NCBI GenBank assembly: GCA_037157565.1 | Contig: JAZHRO010000054.1 | Coordinates: 13,685,501-13,749,500, forward strand | DNA length: 64,000 nt | Reading direction: 5' to 3' | Source of the DNA: Thalassia testudinum | Lineage: Eukaryota; Streptophyta; Magnoliopsida; Alismatales; Hydrocharitaceae | Shown here: piece after piece, positions 45,583 to 57,425 of the stretch | How the letters are laid out: each line of letters starts with the position of its first letter | Position numbering within the stretch: the first letter of the stretch is position 1 | Notes under the pieces: generated by a model | What the model saw: only the letters and a program-made list of their open reading frames with translations | Told to the model about the DNA's origin: nothing | Databases searched by the model: none | Made by a program: the position numbers and the translations under genes

Positions 45583-45885
45583 TTGCGGTGGCCCCACAGA
45601 GTGAGATGACTCTCTTGTGGGCACCGTGTGCCTCCTCTCTCGACGGCCCTTTGAGTACTCCGGCTGGTAGGGCCTCTTCCGTCCTCCGTTAGTGTCTCGT
45701 ACGGTCGAGTTGGTCTCCTCGACCACTCGAGAGAAAGTGGGTAACTTCAAGGGTTTCACATACCCCCGAATAGCAGGCCGGAGGCCCTTAGTAAACCTCC
45801 GCAGGCGCTCCTCCTTTGTAGACGTAGCCATCAAGGCGAAGCGTGACAGCTCCAAGAAACGCATACGATACGCGCTAACTGTCAT
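45367..45885 (-). CDS. Chimeric ORF: TO gag segment fused to X ORF C-terminus
   Basis: An uninterrupted 172-codon minus-strand frame spanning the junction at 45583-45586. The first 100 or so residues are TO gag ([31 protein letters not shown]). The remainder is the X ORF C-terminus (GIHHQLANILGYLFSR). The two parents joined in frame, probably by chance. There is no evidence of expression; a normal start and upstream gag are lacking because of stops just upstream. Both halves are homologous to other sequence in this window (7143-6845 and 10785-10570). Confidence 0.5.
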   Translation of the reverse strand: MTVSAYRMRFLELSRFALMATSTKEERLRRFTKGLRPAIRGYVKPLKLPTFSRVVEETNSTVRDTNGGRKRPYQPEYSKGRRERRHTVPTRESSHSVGPPQIGIHHQLANILGYLFSRPTLLYSFLGPISAILEPDLQVLWLFSPALTQVISFYAMRTLQIFGMGGGTWGYT

Positions 45886-46554
45886 CGCCCCCTGGCGGAG
45901 AGTGTGGAACTCCTGCCTCCTCTAGTCCTTCCAGGTCTGTGGGAAGTACTGCTTGCAGAAGAGTGCCACGAACCGGTTCCACAATGACTCTCTCTCCTCC
46001 TATCCCCTGACTGCCCTCCACCACCGATGGGCTACACTCTCCAACTGGTATGCGGCAAAGGCCACGCAGCACTCTGTAGGAGGGCAGAGCGTGTCGGAAA
46101 CCTTCTCTATCTGCTCTAGCCAGTCCTCTGCCTCAGATATGCTCTCATCCCCTTTGAAGGAAGGGAGCTTCAACTTCCGAAACTGGCCAAATAGCTCATG
46201 GTGGAGCTGCAACGGAAGAACAGGCACGCCTCCAAGCAAGGAGGGCTCATGCTCAGAAGTATCTGAGGGTGGTGGGGGTGATGGAGGATCACCCCCTCCA
46301 GCTTGTCTAGTGCTGCGGCGACTCCCCTATCTCACAGAGGACTCTCCCTCCACGTCCTCAGGGAGGGGTGGCTAAGGGGGAGGCTGTTGGAGCTCCTCCC
46401 GTCCTATGTCTCGAATCAGCTCGGCGAAGTCCTAGGCCTGGATGCCCGGAATGAGGGGTGGATCAACTAGTGCCTCAGGTCCGACACATCCGCCCCTATG
46501 ACCACGCCCACGGCCATGTCCACAGCTCGCCTCAAGAACTCCTCGGCGAGGCAT
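45587..46554 (-). pseudogene. gag: TO gag N-terminal half (copy without X)
   Basis: Start codon at 46554 (MPRRGVLEASCGHGRGRG), an in-frame stop near 46432 (GIQA-stop-DF), then the gag core: LKLPSFKGDESISEAEDWL and CPPTECCVAFAAYQLESVAH, a stop after WWRAVRG, WNRFVALFCKQYFPQ, a stop, and AYRMRFLELSRFA. It ends at the X junction. Positions 45587-46470 duplicate 6845-7727. It preserves the uninterrupted X target (gaggggtggatcaact). Confidence 0.85.
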
Positions 46555-46726
46555 CTCTTACAAGGAGATACAAGACAAAGAACATGGACTGTCAATGATA
46601 CCAGGTTACATAAGGAATTTAGACTCGGAAGTGAAGATTAAGGCAGTACGTTGTGATGGTTATCCTAACTACATGTACATGAGTAGTTACTTTCAAATCA
46701 TTTAGTTCATTTCTCGGGACGACATT

Positions 46727-46738
46727 GCTCTGATATCA
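46727..46738 (-). other. TO primer binding site (initiator tRNA-Met, mutated)
   Basis: Sense TGATATCAGAGC, one G-to-A change from the normal site; 4 nt from the LTR. Confidence 0.8.
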
Positions 46739-46742
46739 TCTT

Positions 46743-49700
46743 TGTTATGACCCGATCCCAACTCCCTACAGGACCCGAGATCGGCTCACCTCAACTAATC
46801 CCAGGACCCAGTCGTCCAACGAGTAATATCCCAAAAGCAGAAAACAACCACACATGCAATGTAACTAAGCAGAAATAAATAAAAGACAGTAAGGGAAAAC
46901 ATGACGAGAGATCTGAAACATATTACATGCCACAAGTGGAAAAATACTATAACATACATAGCCATCACAACTACAACAGCAATACTATAACTACATAGCC
47001 ATCAATACTATAACATGAATGGAAATATAACAGAACAGCTAATACATACTAAAAATACTCACTACTGCAAAAGATCTCTGGAATAGAAAAAGGGACAACA
47101 CTACGACTAGTCTCAGCTAAGCCCAGCACCCTCGGTAGCCGGTGGTGCTGGCTGCTCAACTCCCTGACCTGAACATGGTTATACAATCCGTAGTCAACTA
47201 ACGCTGAGTAGAATGGTGGTTAAGCCATTTACATGCAATTTAACTTAAAGAAACAAGTAAGTAACTAATTATTCATTTCCATTTATCTCAACTAGGTATT
47301 TCTATTTTGGTTATTCTAATAAAAATCAACAACATTTTTTAATCCTCCTGTTCCCTAAGGAAACAATCTTGATTGCAGTTTATTCCGCAATGTAGGATGT
47401 ACACGTAGTACTCTCCTGGCCGGGAGAGTCCCCGTGGTAGTCCTACACCCAGTCTACCACCCCGAAGTCATGGTCGTGACGTAGCGGTGACTACGGCACG
47501 TGTGATAAGCACACTAGTAGCTACCCCGTACTGGCTCACGGTCAGTCGTTTCTACTAGCGGGTACGCCCAAACATACAGCACAGAACAAGGGTCTCGCCC
47601 CTCAACAGTCTGTGCACCCTCGCCCGACTATCCCAGTTTGCTCAGAAGGCCTAACAAGAGTCGGTGTAGGGTAGCCAGTCCTAACCCCGTGCCCCATGGG
47701 GCAGCTGGCTCCCCTCTACACTAAAGTAACAAGAGTCGGTGTAGGGAGTCATTCCTAATCCCGGGTCTCAACACAAGGGCTGCTAGCTCTCCCCTATACT
47801 AAAGTAATAGGAGTCGGTGTAGGGGACCATTCCTAACCCCGGGTCTTAACCCAAGGGCAGCTAGCTCCCCCCTACACTAAAGTGACGGTAGCTCTCCTCG
47901 ATATTGCGTACACAAGGGCCAGCTCACTTTCCATGCAAAAGGGACAATTGCTCTCCTCAGTACCGTGTACTCGAGGACCAGCTCACTTTCCATGCAAAAG
48001 GGACAGTTGCTCTCATTGGTACTGTGTACTCAAGGGCCAGCTCACTTCCCTCCTATATATGATATTCATTCCATACACGTGAATTCCTTTCTAGTTCCTA
48101 TTAGGGTTCGTACATAGACTTTCTCATTTTCACATCCGATTCATTAAATGCATAGCCGGAAGCTCAAGATTTCACAATCAATTATTCAGTATATCGCAGA
48201 TATATTCATTCATATCATGGTTCATTAAATGTGGTACAGGAAGCTCATGGTTTACTACTTTCAGTAAGCATCACAGCAATTTAATCATTTAATACATGCA
48301 AATTCATCTTTTTCAGCCCTAGATGAACGATTCATCTCACAACCTAAGGTTCAATCGAATATTTCTAAAGCATGCAATTTAATTATTAATTTTGGGATTA
48401 GAGAAAGAACCACTCTACTGAGATACATGGGTAGAATGGGGGCTCGAATCGCAGATCTCGTCAACTCTGTAGGCACTATATACTCTACTAGCTGGAGACC
48501 TATACAATTGACCAATCACATCAAACGAGTTCAAAATAGTATACGAGTGACACTAACACGTAGAGAAACTCGAACGGAAACCAATGATACTTCGTTTGAG
48601 CAAAACTGACTCCATTTGGGCCCTAAACCGGCCAAAAACGTGCATACTAACTAAAATCAGATGTCTGGGACTAGACCCAGACGTCTTAAATGACCTCAGA
48701 ATCTCACCTTACTTTCTTGCAGCTTCCTCAAACGTCTGAACCCCTCCGCAGTCGTCTGAGGGAGATCCCAGACGTCTGACACTCCCTCCGGTCATCTGGG
48801 AGTGTAGTCAGATGTCTGGAACCGTCTCCAGACATCCTAAAGTATCTCGAAGGGTATGCCATGCGCCTGTCCCATGTCATGTACTTGTGCATGCACGCGA
48901 GTTTAAAAACACAACACGTAAAAAGAAGATGTATGTGCATGCAGCGCATACAGAGCACGTACCTCGACACCCTGCGTGCTATCAGACATTCGACGCCAGC
49001 TCCGGATGTCCTGAGGATCCTCCAGACATCTAGATATCGTCCCAGACATCTGATATTGCAGAAAAATGTTTCCGCAGTGCACCCTGCAACCTCCTCCTCA
49101 CGCGATCCTCCGCCTGCAGGACCACAGTAGCTCCTCCCGCGGTTGTAGGAGGTCGCAGAGCTCCTCTCCATGAGCTCCCTCAGCCGCACCTCCGATCGCT
49201 CCTCCTCTCCCGAGCTCCTCGCTCTTCGCCCACGCTTCTCCCTCTCTTCTCCTCCGTCTCAAGCTTCCTTCCTTCCCCTACTCGTGGCTGCAAGGGGACG
49301 GGGATGAGAAAGAGGTCGTCGGTAGGTGGTAGAGGACGAAGGTGGAGGTGGTGGAGAACGAAGGTGTGGGGGAGATGGTGAGGGTGATGGTGTCTTTTAA
49401 AAGGAAGAGGGTTAGGGTTTATGAGGGGAGGTGTGTGTGCGTGGGTGTGTGCGTGGGGGTGTGTTGTGTGGGAGGAGAGAGTGAGTGAAAATTATGAAAT
49501 CTACCCCACAAAACCTTTTCTTCTCGCAAGGCCCACACACCTAAACCGAGGGGGGTTTAAAATTGCACTCATGCCCCTATCTTTCCGGAAAACTTCTAAC
49601 GGCCCTTGGGAAGGGTCATTTTAGGTCCCTTCTAGGGGATGCCTGATTTAGAGTCTAGATGCCTTATTTGATGGTTTTGAATGACTAATGGTTGTGCTAG
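46743..49700 (-). repeat. TO 5' LTR (outer end uncertain)
   Basis: Sense 3' end is ..GGGTCATAACA at 46743. Homology with the Tekay LTRs is clear in blocks: GGACCCAGTCGTCCAACGAG near 46803, CTCTCCTGGCCGGGAGAGTC near 47412, the gtcggtg-containing repeats at 47650-47900, and GACGTC-type motifs at 48655-49060, many decayed to GATGTC or GACATC. A short repeated block (about 60-80 bp, AAGAGTCGGTGTAGGG..) recurs about three times at 47655-47880, and another (CTCTCCTCG..CAAGGGCCAGCTCAC) at 47885-48040. TATA-like CTTTTAAAAG is at 49394-49403. The far end is estimated by length and is not resolved. Confidence 0.7.
47655..48040. repeat. Local tandem repeats in TO LTR
   Basis: Two adjacent families of short imperfect tandem units. 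GAGTCGGTGTAGGG..GGGGC(A/T)GCTAGCTC occurs about three times; GCTCTCCTCG..ACTCAAGGGCCAGCTCAC occurs three times. In TM the same places have one copy each, so these are local expansions. Confidence 0.6.
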
Positions 49701-49853
49701 ACATCTAATACAGAGGGTAGGCTATGATTAGATTTTGGCATTCATCTTACGGCTCGCCTAATTGTCCTAGGGCTGTAAGGGTGATGGCCCTCGAAGGCTG
49801 CTGTTGAGGTTGCCGAGGGTCATCAAAGAATTTGTATGCATAGAAAATGTAAT

Positions 49854-50293
49854 GTACCCACAAAAAAATAGAAACAAAGAAGCAATCACTTGAACACGAA
49901 CAATTGTTGACCCAATCCTACCTCAAAGGATGTACGTCTGAGGAGAGGATTTAACCCTCGATATCTACTATATGTGGTGACAATACAAGAAGTGGTAGGT
50001 TATAGAGCCTTGGCTTGCCCCTATTTGCATCTCCCTCTCTACCATGTGTAGATAAGAGCTATTTATAGAATACATGATGTAGGATGTTACATATTTAAAG
50101 GTGTAACCACCACAATAATGGGGAGTTGTTAAGAGATAATGGGGAGTTATGAAGAGATATTATGTTGGCTCATAACCACTCCGTGGACCACGTCTCCTTG
50201 CATTCCCGTGCGGATCGAATCCAAGCTGATTCGACAAATCTATTTACAAGCCAATTGGGTGGATTTCGTGAGGACAATTTTTTTCCCTCAACA
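49854..50293 (-). repeat. Candidate small LTR relic
   Basis: In sense it would start TGTTGAGGGAAAAAAATTG (50293) and contain CTATAAATAG (50068-50059), a TATA-like site, and end near 49854 with ..GTGGGTACA. Two 24-bp near-copies (TAATGGGGAGTT) lie at 50113-50160. No matching target duplication or primer site was found, so this is tentative. Confidence 0.3.
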
Positions 50294-53200
50294 AAGGGAT
50301 ACTTAGTACTTGCTTATCTCGTGGAGTTAGCCATAGATGGAATCAAAGATGAAATATTCATGGGCTAGCGTGGATTGGAATAAATTAGGGTGGACCCTCC
50401 ATTACTTCAGGATGGGGTGATCGTGAAGCTATGTATAGGTAAGTACAGACCACAATTATACCCATAGATATATAAAGTAACTCAACGAAGTGCTGGAGAG
50501 GGGACCCTAGGGGGCGTCATGTGATATTTCTATAGGGAATCACCCATATGATGGAGATGTGGTGTTTCCCTACTGAAGGCCAAGGTAGTCCATCCTCGAT
50601 CCTCGGTTATGGCCCATGATATCTACCTCGAGTAAATACGAGGGATGATTCTAGATAGAATTGACCATCGTTATTAGACACAAAAAGGATCTATTGGGTC
50701 AAGGTAGCCCTTAAGTGTGGATAAGGGTAGATGTACCATTCAAATTGTGGGAGAACTCTCCTTGAGCAAAACATAATCAACACATAAGTACGTAGGTCCC
50801 CACCTATATAACTAAAGTACTGGAATAATTTCCAATTGAGCCACTTGCCTTACACTTATGTCACGTTCCACTTTCAAGATAGTATGTCTAGGGTTAAAGT
50901 ACCACACCGCTTTAGAATTCGAGCCCTTTAGCGCCATGCCCAACGCTTGAGGAATCGTTTGGAGGAGGCTAGGACCCTACTGCTAGTCCCTAAGGATCGA
51001 GACGTACTTCTCTAATGCAAGACATGAGGAGTTTTTCTACTTGTGTATCAAAGAACTGCTGGGGATTCTGTATTACGTCTTGGAGGAGAGGGATATCATG
51101 TGAAGGTATAGCAATTTAGCTATCTTTTTATAGTGTAACAAGCCATACAACTACACTCTTATATCCTTTTCTTACTCTTTTTTGGGTTGAATTATCTTCT
51201 TGTGTAAATATATGTGCCATCTCCTTTTTGTAACCATTAAATTTTACGAACTACACGTATTGATGTAGCTGTAACTTTGGTAATGTATAATGATGCATGT
51301 TTATGTATCTCACTTCCGAAGCTTCTTATGCAGATGTTGCTCATGTGAAACAGGTACAAATGATAGGTATTATAGCTAATTTACGAGATTGCATATTAGA
51401 TCAAAATCTAAGACACCACAGTTTGGTAGTCAAGCCGATCAAGTTGGTTCAAGTAGACTTGCGAGTTGATGTGGGCATACATGATGTGAACGATGACCTC
51501 GCATTGATGAATTTTTCATTTGTTTTAGCGTTTGAGTTGGCCACTAGTTGTTAACATGTAGCTGCAATACCTTTTATTAGCTTGTAGTCGAAGTTATTTC
51601 GGTGGCTATCACCCAAATATTGTTATTTATCTACTGCAAAGATGCATAATTAAAATATAGTTTTTAAATGGATACAAATAGAAAAATCCACGTTGCAATG
51701 CGTTTTGCAATGTGTGATGAAGAATCAATCGATTAAAAATAAGAATTTATCGATTGAAAATCAAGTATATCAAAATACATCGATTGGAAATGATTTTCAA
51801 CAGATTAAATATCAAAACATATTATTTGAAAATAAAAATACACCGATGTGTTTTATCTTTTCACTGATGAGAAATAATTTTTCACTTAAAACATGATTCT
51901 CCACCTACGAAAAATAATCTTTCAACGATGAAAAGTAATTTCCACCGATATAAAATCAAAATATATTAGTTGAAATCAACACTTCCACATGTGAATTATA
52001 GAATACATTTCAAAATATATTTATTTACTTTTTCTCTTCTTAAATCGAGCTAATAGGCCACTCAAACAAACAACAAGTTTAGGAATCGAATTACTAAGAT
52101 GTTGCCTAACCGCTAACGGTAATGGGTAAACAAGTCCACGAAGAAGTTAAAAGCCACTAACAAGTATGGGTGGTAATTCCTCTTCCTTATCCTCCACAAT
52201 CATCAAGCCTAACGAGTAGACAACTAGTTATGCTTTTGTGCGTGGAAAAGATGAGGAAAAGCCATCAAGAATATTTGTTTAAGAGTTACCCTTGATGACT
52301 AGCAAAATGGTTAAATAATATCATGATTAATCCCTAACATGGTGAGAAAAATAATTATATTTTACGGTGGTACGAGGACCTGCCAATAAAGGCGTTTCAT
52401 ATGACTTTTCACATGATTCTCTCGACTATTTATGGATAAGTTGAAGTTTTCGACTTAAATTTAGTCCACTTACAAATATACCTTATTGAAGTATATGAAA
52501 ATTGCTATCATCCACTTTTTAATATTATTTTAAATATTATCGAAAAAATGAAGTGACTTTTAAAATTATCACTCCCTTGACTAACATCGTTTAATTTAAA
52601 TATTTTAAACTTAAAAGTAATTAAAATTTATATTTTCTAAATTTATACTTAGAAAATTAACTCTGTTTGTTGGATTCGTGAAACGAATTAACTCAAATCG
52701 GTCACCTAAAATATTTTAAGTTCAAGTTAGAAAAGATCCTCAACGTTTTAACGACGTCTTTCTTCTTACGAGTTTCCATTATGATACCATCTTCGTTAGA
52801 GCTCTTAAGACATTCCACACTTAAAATTAGACATATCCTTGCTGCTTCCGACCTGTTTCCGTGGCTGCACCTTTTAGGTGACTTCTTGCTAATCTTCTAC
52901 ACCCGTACCTATGGTGCTTAACATTCGAATATTATATTATAATTTTTCTAAAATTTCGTCTATTTTCTTCCTCCATTGTACATGATCCGTAAGCTTAATT
53001 TACGAAGTAAGATAACTTATGTTTTTGGTGGTTACGGATATTTATTACAGTGATTTAAATATCATCGGTAACAATTTTTATGAAAAAATCTATGCTGACA
53101 TGGAGTTGGCGCTGAAAAGTCAGCATTGATATCAAGGTTGATATCGGTCCATCATTGATATTTTTGTCGATATACATCGACATGCTTACAAAATATACAT

Positions 53201-54225
53201 TCAGAATATCATTGACACGACATCGAAATCGATATTTCGAACCTTAATTTATAGTGGGAGATAACTCAACCCTTATTTATCTTATTAACCCATGTTATCC
53301 CAATCCATGTGAGGGAAAGGGTTGAGGTAACTTATAAGTTAACCCCCATTTCATCTCTGACCTCATGTGCCTTCTCGGTATTTCCCAACACGTCCATTCA
53401 TTCTAACATAAACAAAAAAATACTAACAAACTTACCTATCATTCCAAGAACAAACATATCTTTTCTAACCTTAACCTCCATTATAACCCTCATATCCCAG
53501 TAAATATCTTCCTTTCATATCACAAGTCAACCTCTATTCTTAAAACATGTTCAATAAATATAAACAATAGTTACCCATTATTATCAAATAAACACAAATA
53601 AAAATTATCTCATGTTTACATAAGAAAAAAGAAAAAAAAAAAAAAAAGGTAACTCAATTCACCTGATTCTTACCATAAACTAACCCTAAGTGAATTAAAA
53701 AATCCATTATTCGTTCCCACTCCTCTTCCTGCCTCTCTCCACCGAGGAAGGAGCTTCTTTCTTAAAAAGAGACGCTCAACCCTCCCCCCACCCCAACTAC
53801 TCCGCTCACACACCTCCATGTGAGGATGTGTTGCGGCAGTCTGTTATCCAAATCCATAGAAACTAATTATACTTATTGTCAATAAGAGATATCTTATTTC
53901 ATCGACCCAAAAAGAAACAAGCTTTTATCCCAATGTGTATATCTTGGAGTCATAAACTTTTTTTTTTTTCTTTTTCATTAAAGCAAGTGGAGGCATATCA
54001 TTTTTTAATGCCTTTTGAAGGCAAATTCCTAGGTTTAAGTAAATGTCACGTTTAGGTTACTTCAATTACAAACAAAGGTGCTTCCACAATTATCTCCAAG
54101 GAAGCGAATGAGGTGAGTTTATTATTTATAAAGTGCACGTGATAACAGTTGAAGATCGACCTTTACAGGGACTAACAAGTTAAAAAAAAAAGAAAAGAAG
54201 AGAAAAAAAAGAAATCCTAAACCTT

Positions 54226-54277
<52 letters not shown>

Positions 54278-55230
54278 GAATGCAAAGGTTCTTGAACTTT
54301 AACTAATTTCAACGTGTTTTTTTTGTCTAAACTTGACTATGCCATATACCAATGTAACTATTAAAGAGCAAAAAATATCATTCTCCTAACTTTATGATAT
54401 TGTTAATACTTATCCTCCTTGAAGATCTCCAAGCATGCTGCTTAATTCACCTGCTTTTATTAATCTAAAAAAATGAAGGACTAAGCTTAATGGGGCTACT
54501 GAATTTGTATAGAGGGAAGATACTGATATTTGGATAAAAGTTTGAATACCACAATGGGGCCAGAACTTGAGAATCTTTGTAGAAAATACTGAAAATATTT
54601 CCTGGACCATAAATTTCAGCCTTATTGTCCTTTATCAAGGTTAGCAACATGATTCTCTAATTTCCCCTCTTTTCTTGAAAGATGATGGTTTCTCTTCCCA
54701 TCTTTAATCAAATTAAGAGGACTGCATGCGGAATCAATACCCAATAACGACACTATATAATCCCAACATATATAATCAGAAAATCAACATTCTAGTTTTG
54801 TGTTGCTGCCAGCGTAACAGAGAATGATGTTGCCCAGTTGTATATTCTCAGCTCATGGACTTTATTCTATTCTACGATCCCTCACAAGAGCAATAGAATA
54901 TGGGACCTTTTGGAAAACATTGAAGATAAAGTGTGACATACCTTAGTTTATTACTTTATATGACATGGACGTTTGCCTATCCAATCACCAAACTTGTTGA
55001 CAGTTTCCTTTCTTCCCTTTTTCCCTTATTATAAGGATAAAGTTAAGATACCATGTATAAGGTAGGGCATATAAATAGATTAACATTTTAATGTTTGTTT
55101 GCAGGGATGGAATAAATAAGGAAATACCCTAGCTAGATGTGACAAGTTATGCGTTTTAGTTAGTGGGAAGAAATAGGAAGAAGGAGATAATTAATTCTTA
55201 TAAGATAAGATTCGATTGAAAATTTGATAG
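50294..55230. other. AT-rich intergenic stretch
   Basis: Only short open frames with no recognisable motif. Degenerate short repeats around ATCGATTG-AAAATCAA occur at 51720-51980, an A-run at 53630-53647 and an (AT)n run at 54231. No coding gene supported. Confidence 0.6.
54231..54273. repeat. (AT)n microsatellite
   Basis: About 21 uninterrupted AT units. Confidence 0.95.
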
Positions 55231-55234
55231 ATGG

Positions 55235-55425
55235 ATGATGTTTGGTTGAGAGTAAACAATCATTTCGTTATTCTAGGATAAAAGCAATACACGCTTATTT
55301 ATAGGCATTTGTCTAGCTGATAGTCTGTTATATTATAGTTGTCAATTTGTTACAAAACATGACATTTTATCTTAATTTGTGTTGTGTTGCATGAATATTT
55401 CATTTCATATTATATGTGTTAGCAC
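55235..55425 (-). repeat. Probable copia 3' LTR
   Basis: Follows a purine-rich GGCCGGGGTGC in sense. It begins near TAACACATATAATATG and contains CTATAAATAAG (about 55306-55296), a TATA-like site. The left limit is a guess, since no partner LTR was found. Confidence 0.4.
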
Positions 55426-55449
55426 CCCGGCCAAATTGAGAGTTACAAA

Positions 55450-55850
55450 AGAAGCCTCAATTTGCTATTGAATGCCTGAAAAGCAACAATATCTGAGGGC
55501 TTTGTGAAGCCATCAACAATTTGATCTTTACTGGGGATGAATTGTCTTGTAGTTCTTTCTTAGAAATCTCATCTTGAACAAATTGAAAATCAATCTCTAT
55601 GTATTTGGTTCTGATGCATAACCCAATTTTGACTAATGCCAATGGCTAGAAGTAGTCTAACCGTAGTGTTTTTAATAACAAAAATGAAAATCTCAAAGTA
55701 ATCATGTCCTTCTTGTTGATGAAATTCCTTTGCTACTAACCTTGTCTTATGTCTTTCAACTGAACCATCAGAGTTGCATTTTGTTTTATACACCCACTTA
55801 TTGCCAATAACATTCATTGAGGTTGTACGAGGAACAAGAGTTTAAGTTCC
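55450..55850 (-). pseudogene. pol: Copia pol: RT start joined to RNase H end
   Basis: 55817-55600 encodes the RT beginning (NVIGNKWVYKTKCNSDGS, VERHKTRLVAKEFHQQEG, then LLLAIG). It passes with a frame change directly to the end of RNase H (TKYIEIDFQFVQDEISKKEL). The catalytic YVDD region and most of RNase H are missing, so an internal deletion of well over 1 kb has occurred near 55610-55640. Confidence 0.75.
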
Positions 55851-55955
55851 TTTAATACTTAAAGCATTAAATTCTTTGGTCATAGCTTTGACCTAATGCG
55901 AATGTTTAGCAACCTCAGAAAAAGATGAAAGTTCTTGATCATCAGTTATTGGCAA

Positions 55956-57420
55956 TCAATTGGCTAAAAACACCTTCTTTTTCACAATTCCACGCATTGA
56001 ACGAGTGACCATTGCATGGGTACGAGTTGCTGGACCGGTTGAAGAATTCAGAGGAGGTTCTATAAAAGAAGAGGTACTGGAAAGAATTTCTTCAGAAGTG
56101 TTTGAAGCAGTAGGAGCATTAACAATGCTTGGTGAACATTGAGGAATAGCAGTAGAGGTTGAATTGCCAACCACCTCCTTACTGTCATAAGTATGAGATG
56201 ACACCGTAGAGTGAAGACAATCAAAAGGCATCAGTGCCAAAACAATTGGATCAAGAGACTCCTGAACTAAAGTAGTAGGAAGCATATTATGTTGAGTGAA
56301 ATGATGACAGTTCTCAACAAATTGTACATGCCTTGAAATAATTACTTTATCCAAAACCATAGCATAGCAATACTATGCTTTATGAGATGGCGAATAGCCC
56401 AAGAAAACATGTAAAAAAGAACAAGGACATAACTTGTGTTTGGTGTAAGGACGAAGCCATGGATAGACAACACATCCAAAAGTCCTCAAAAATGTATAAT
56501 CAACTGAATTCTTAAAAAAAAGCTCATGTGGAGACTGACTCTTCAGAACAACTGTTGGAAGAATATTGATAACAAATGCAGCAGTAACAAAGGCATATAA
56601 CCAGAACCGTATAGGAACACTAGCATGAAACATCATTGCAAGAGCCATTTCAGTCAAATGATGATTTTTACGCCCAGTAGAACCATTCTATTCTGGTGTG
56701 TAAGTTGCTGATAATCGATGAATAATCCCATTAGTTTTTAACCATGTATCTAACCATCTAAACTCTCCACCCCAATCACTATGTAGAGCTTTAATTTATT
56801 GCCCAAATTGCCACTGAATATAAGCATGAAACTGAAGAAATATTGAATACACATCTGACTTCAGTTTCATAGGAAACACCCATGTGTATTTAGAATAGTC
56901 ATCTATAAATGTAACAAGATATTTATAGTCATCAATAGAATACACAGGCAAGGACCAAACATCACTGAATATTATCTGAAAAGGAGTGGAGCTCCTTGTG
57001 TTTGTAACAAGAAGATGTGTTCTATGAACTTTGGCTTGATGACAAGCATTACGGTCAATAGTATAATTTTCAGCAGAAGTAACAAATGGTATTTGAAATT
57101 TGCAAAATACTTTCTTGAGAGTACATGCATTGACATGCCCAAGACAGTTATGTCAGATTTGAAATGAAACGTTACTGCATTGCTGAACTAATGGAGAGGA
57201 AATTTCTACACCAGAAGAGGATGTAATATCAGAGGACTTTGGCAGCTACAACTGATAAAGTCCATGATTAGTTGTTCCCTGAAGGAGAACCTTATGCGTT
57301 TGTTTGTCCTCGACAACAATAGAATCAGGATGAAATTTAAAGGGACAAGAATTATCCTTTGCAAAGCGACGAATAGACAGAAGATTATTTGAAACATGTG
57401 GAACATGAAGCATCTCTTTC
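55956..57420 (-). pseudogene. pol: Copia pol: GAG-pre-integrase and integrase
   Basis: Starts with VPHVSNNLLSIRRFAKDNSC and LLQGTTNHGLYQL (GAG-pre-integrase). The integrase core follows with FIDDYSKYTWVF and HSDWGGEF, stops (QFGQ-stop, TPE-stop), then NGSTGRKNHHLTEMALAMM, where the usual catalytic Glu before RK is Gly. After that come the conserved PYT.HKLCPCSFLHVFLGYS segment and a Ser/Thr-rich linker to 55956. TS2 cuts the upstream side at 57425. Dead by stops and loss of the catalytic residue. Confidence 0.82.
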
Positions 57421-57425
57421 ATATA

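Noticed and set aside
52640..54200. Short ORFs in the AT-rich stretch (for example 53309-53503)
   Set aside because: Length expected by chance; no motif and no neighbouring signal.
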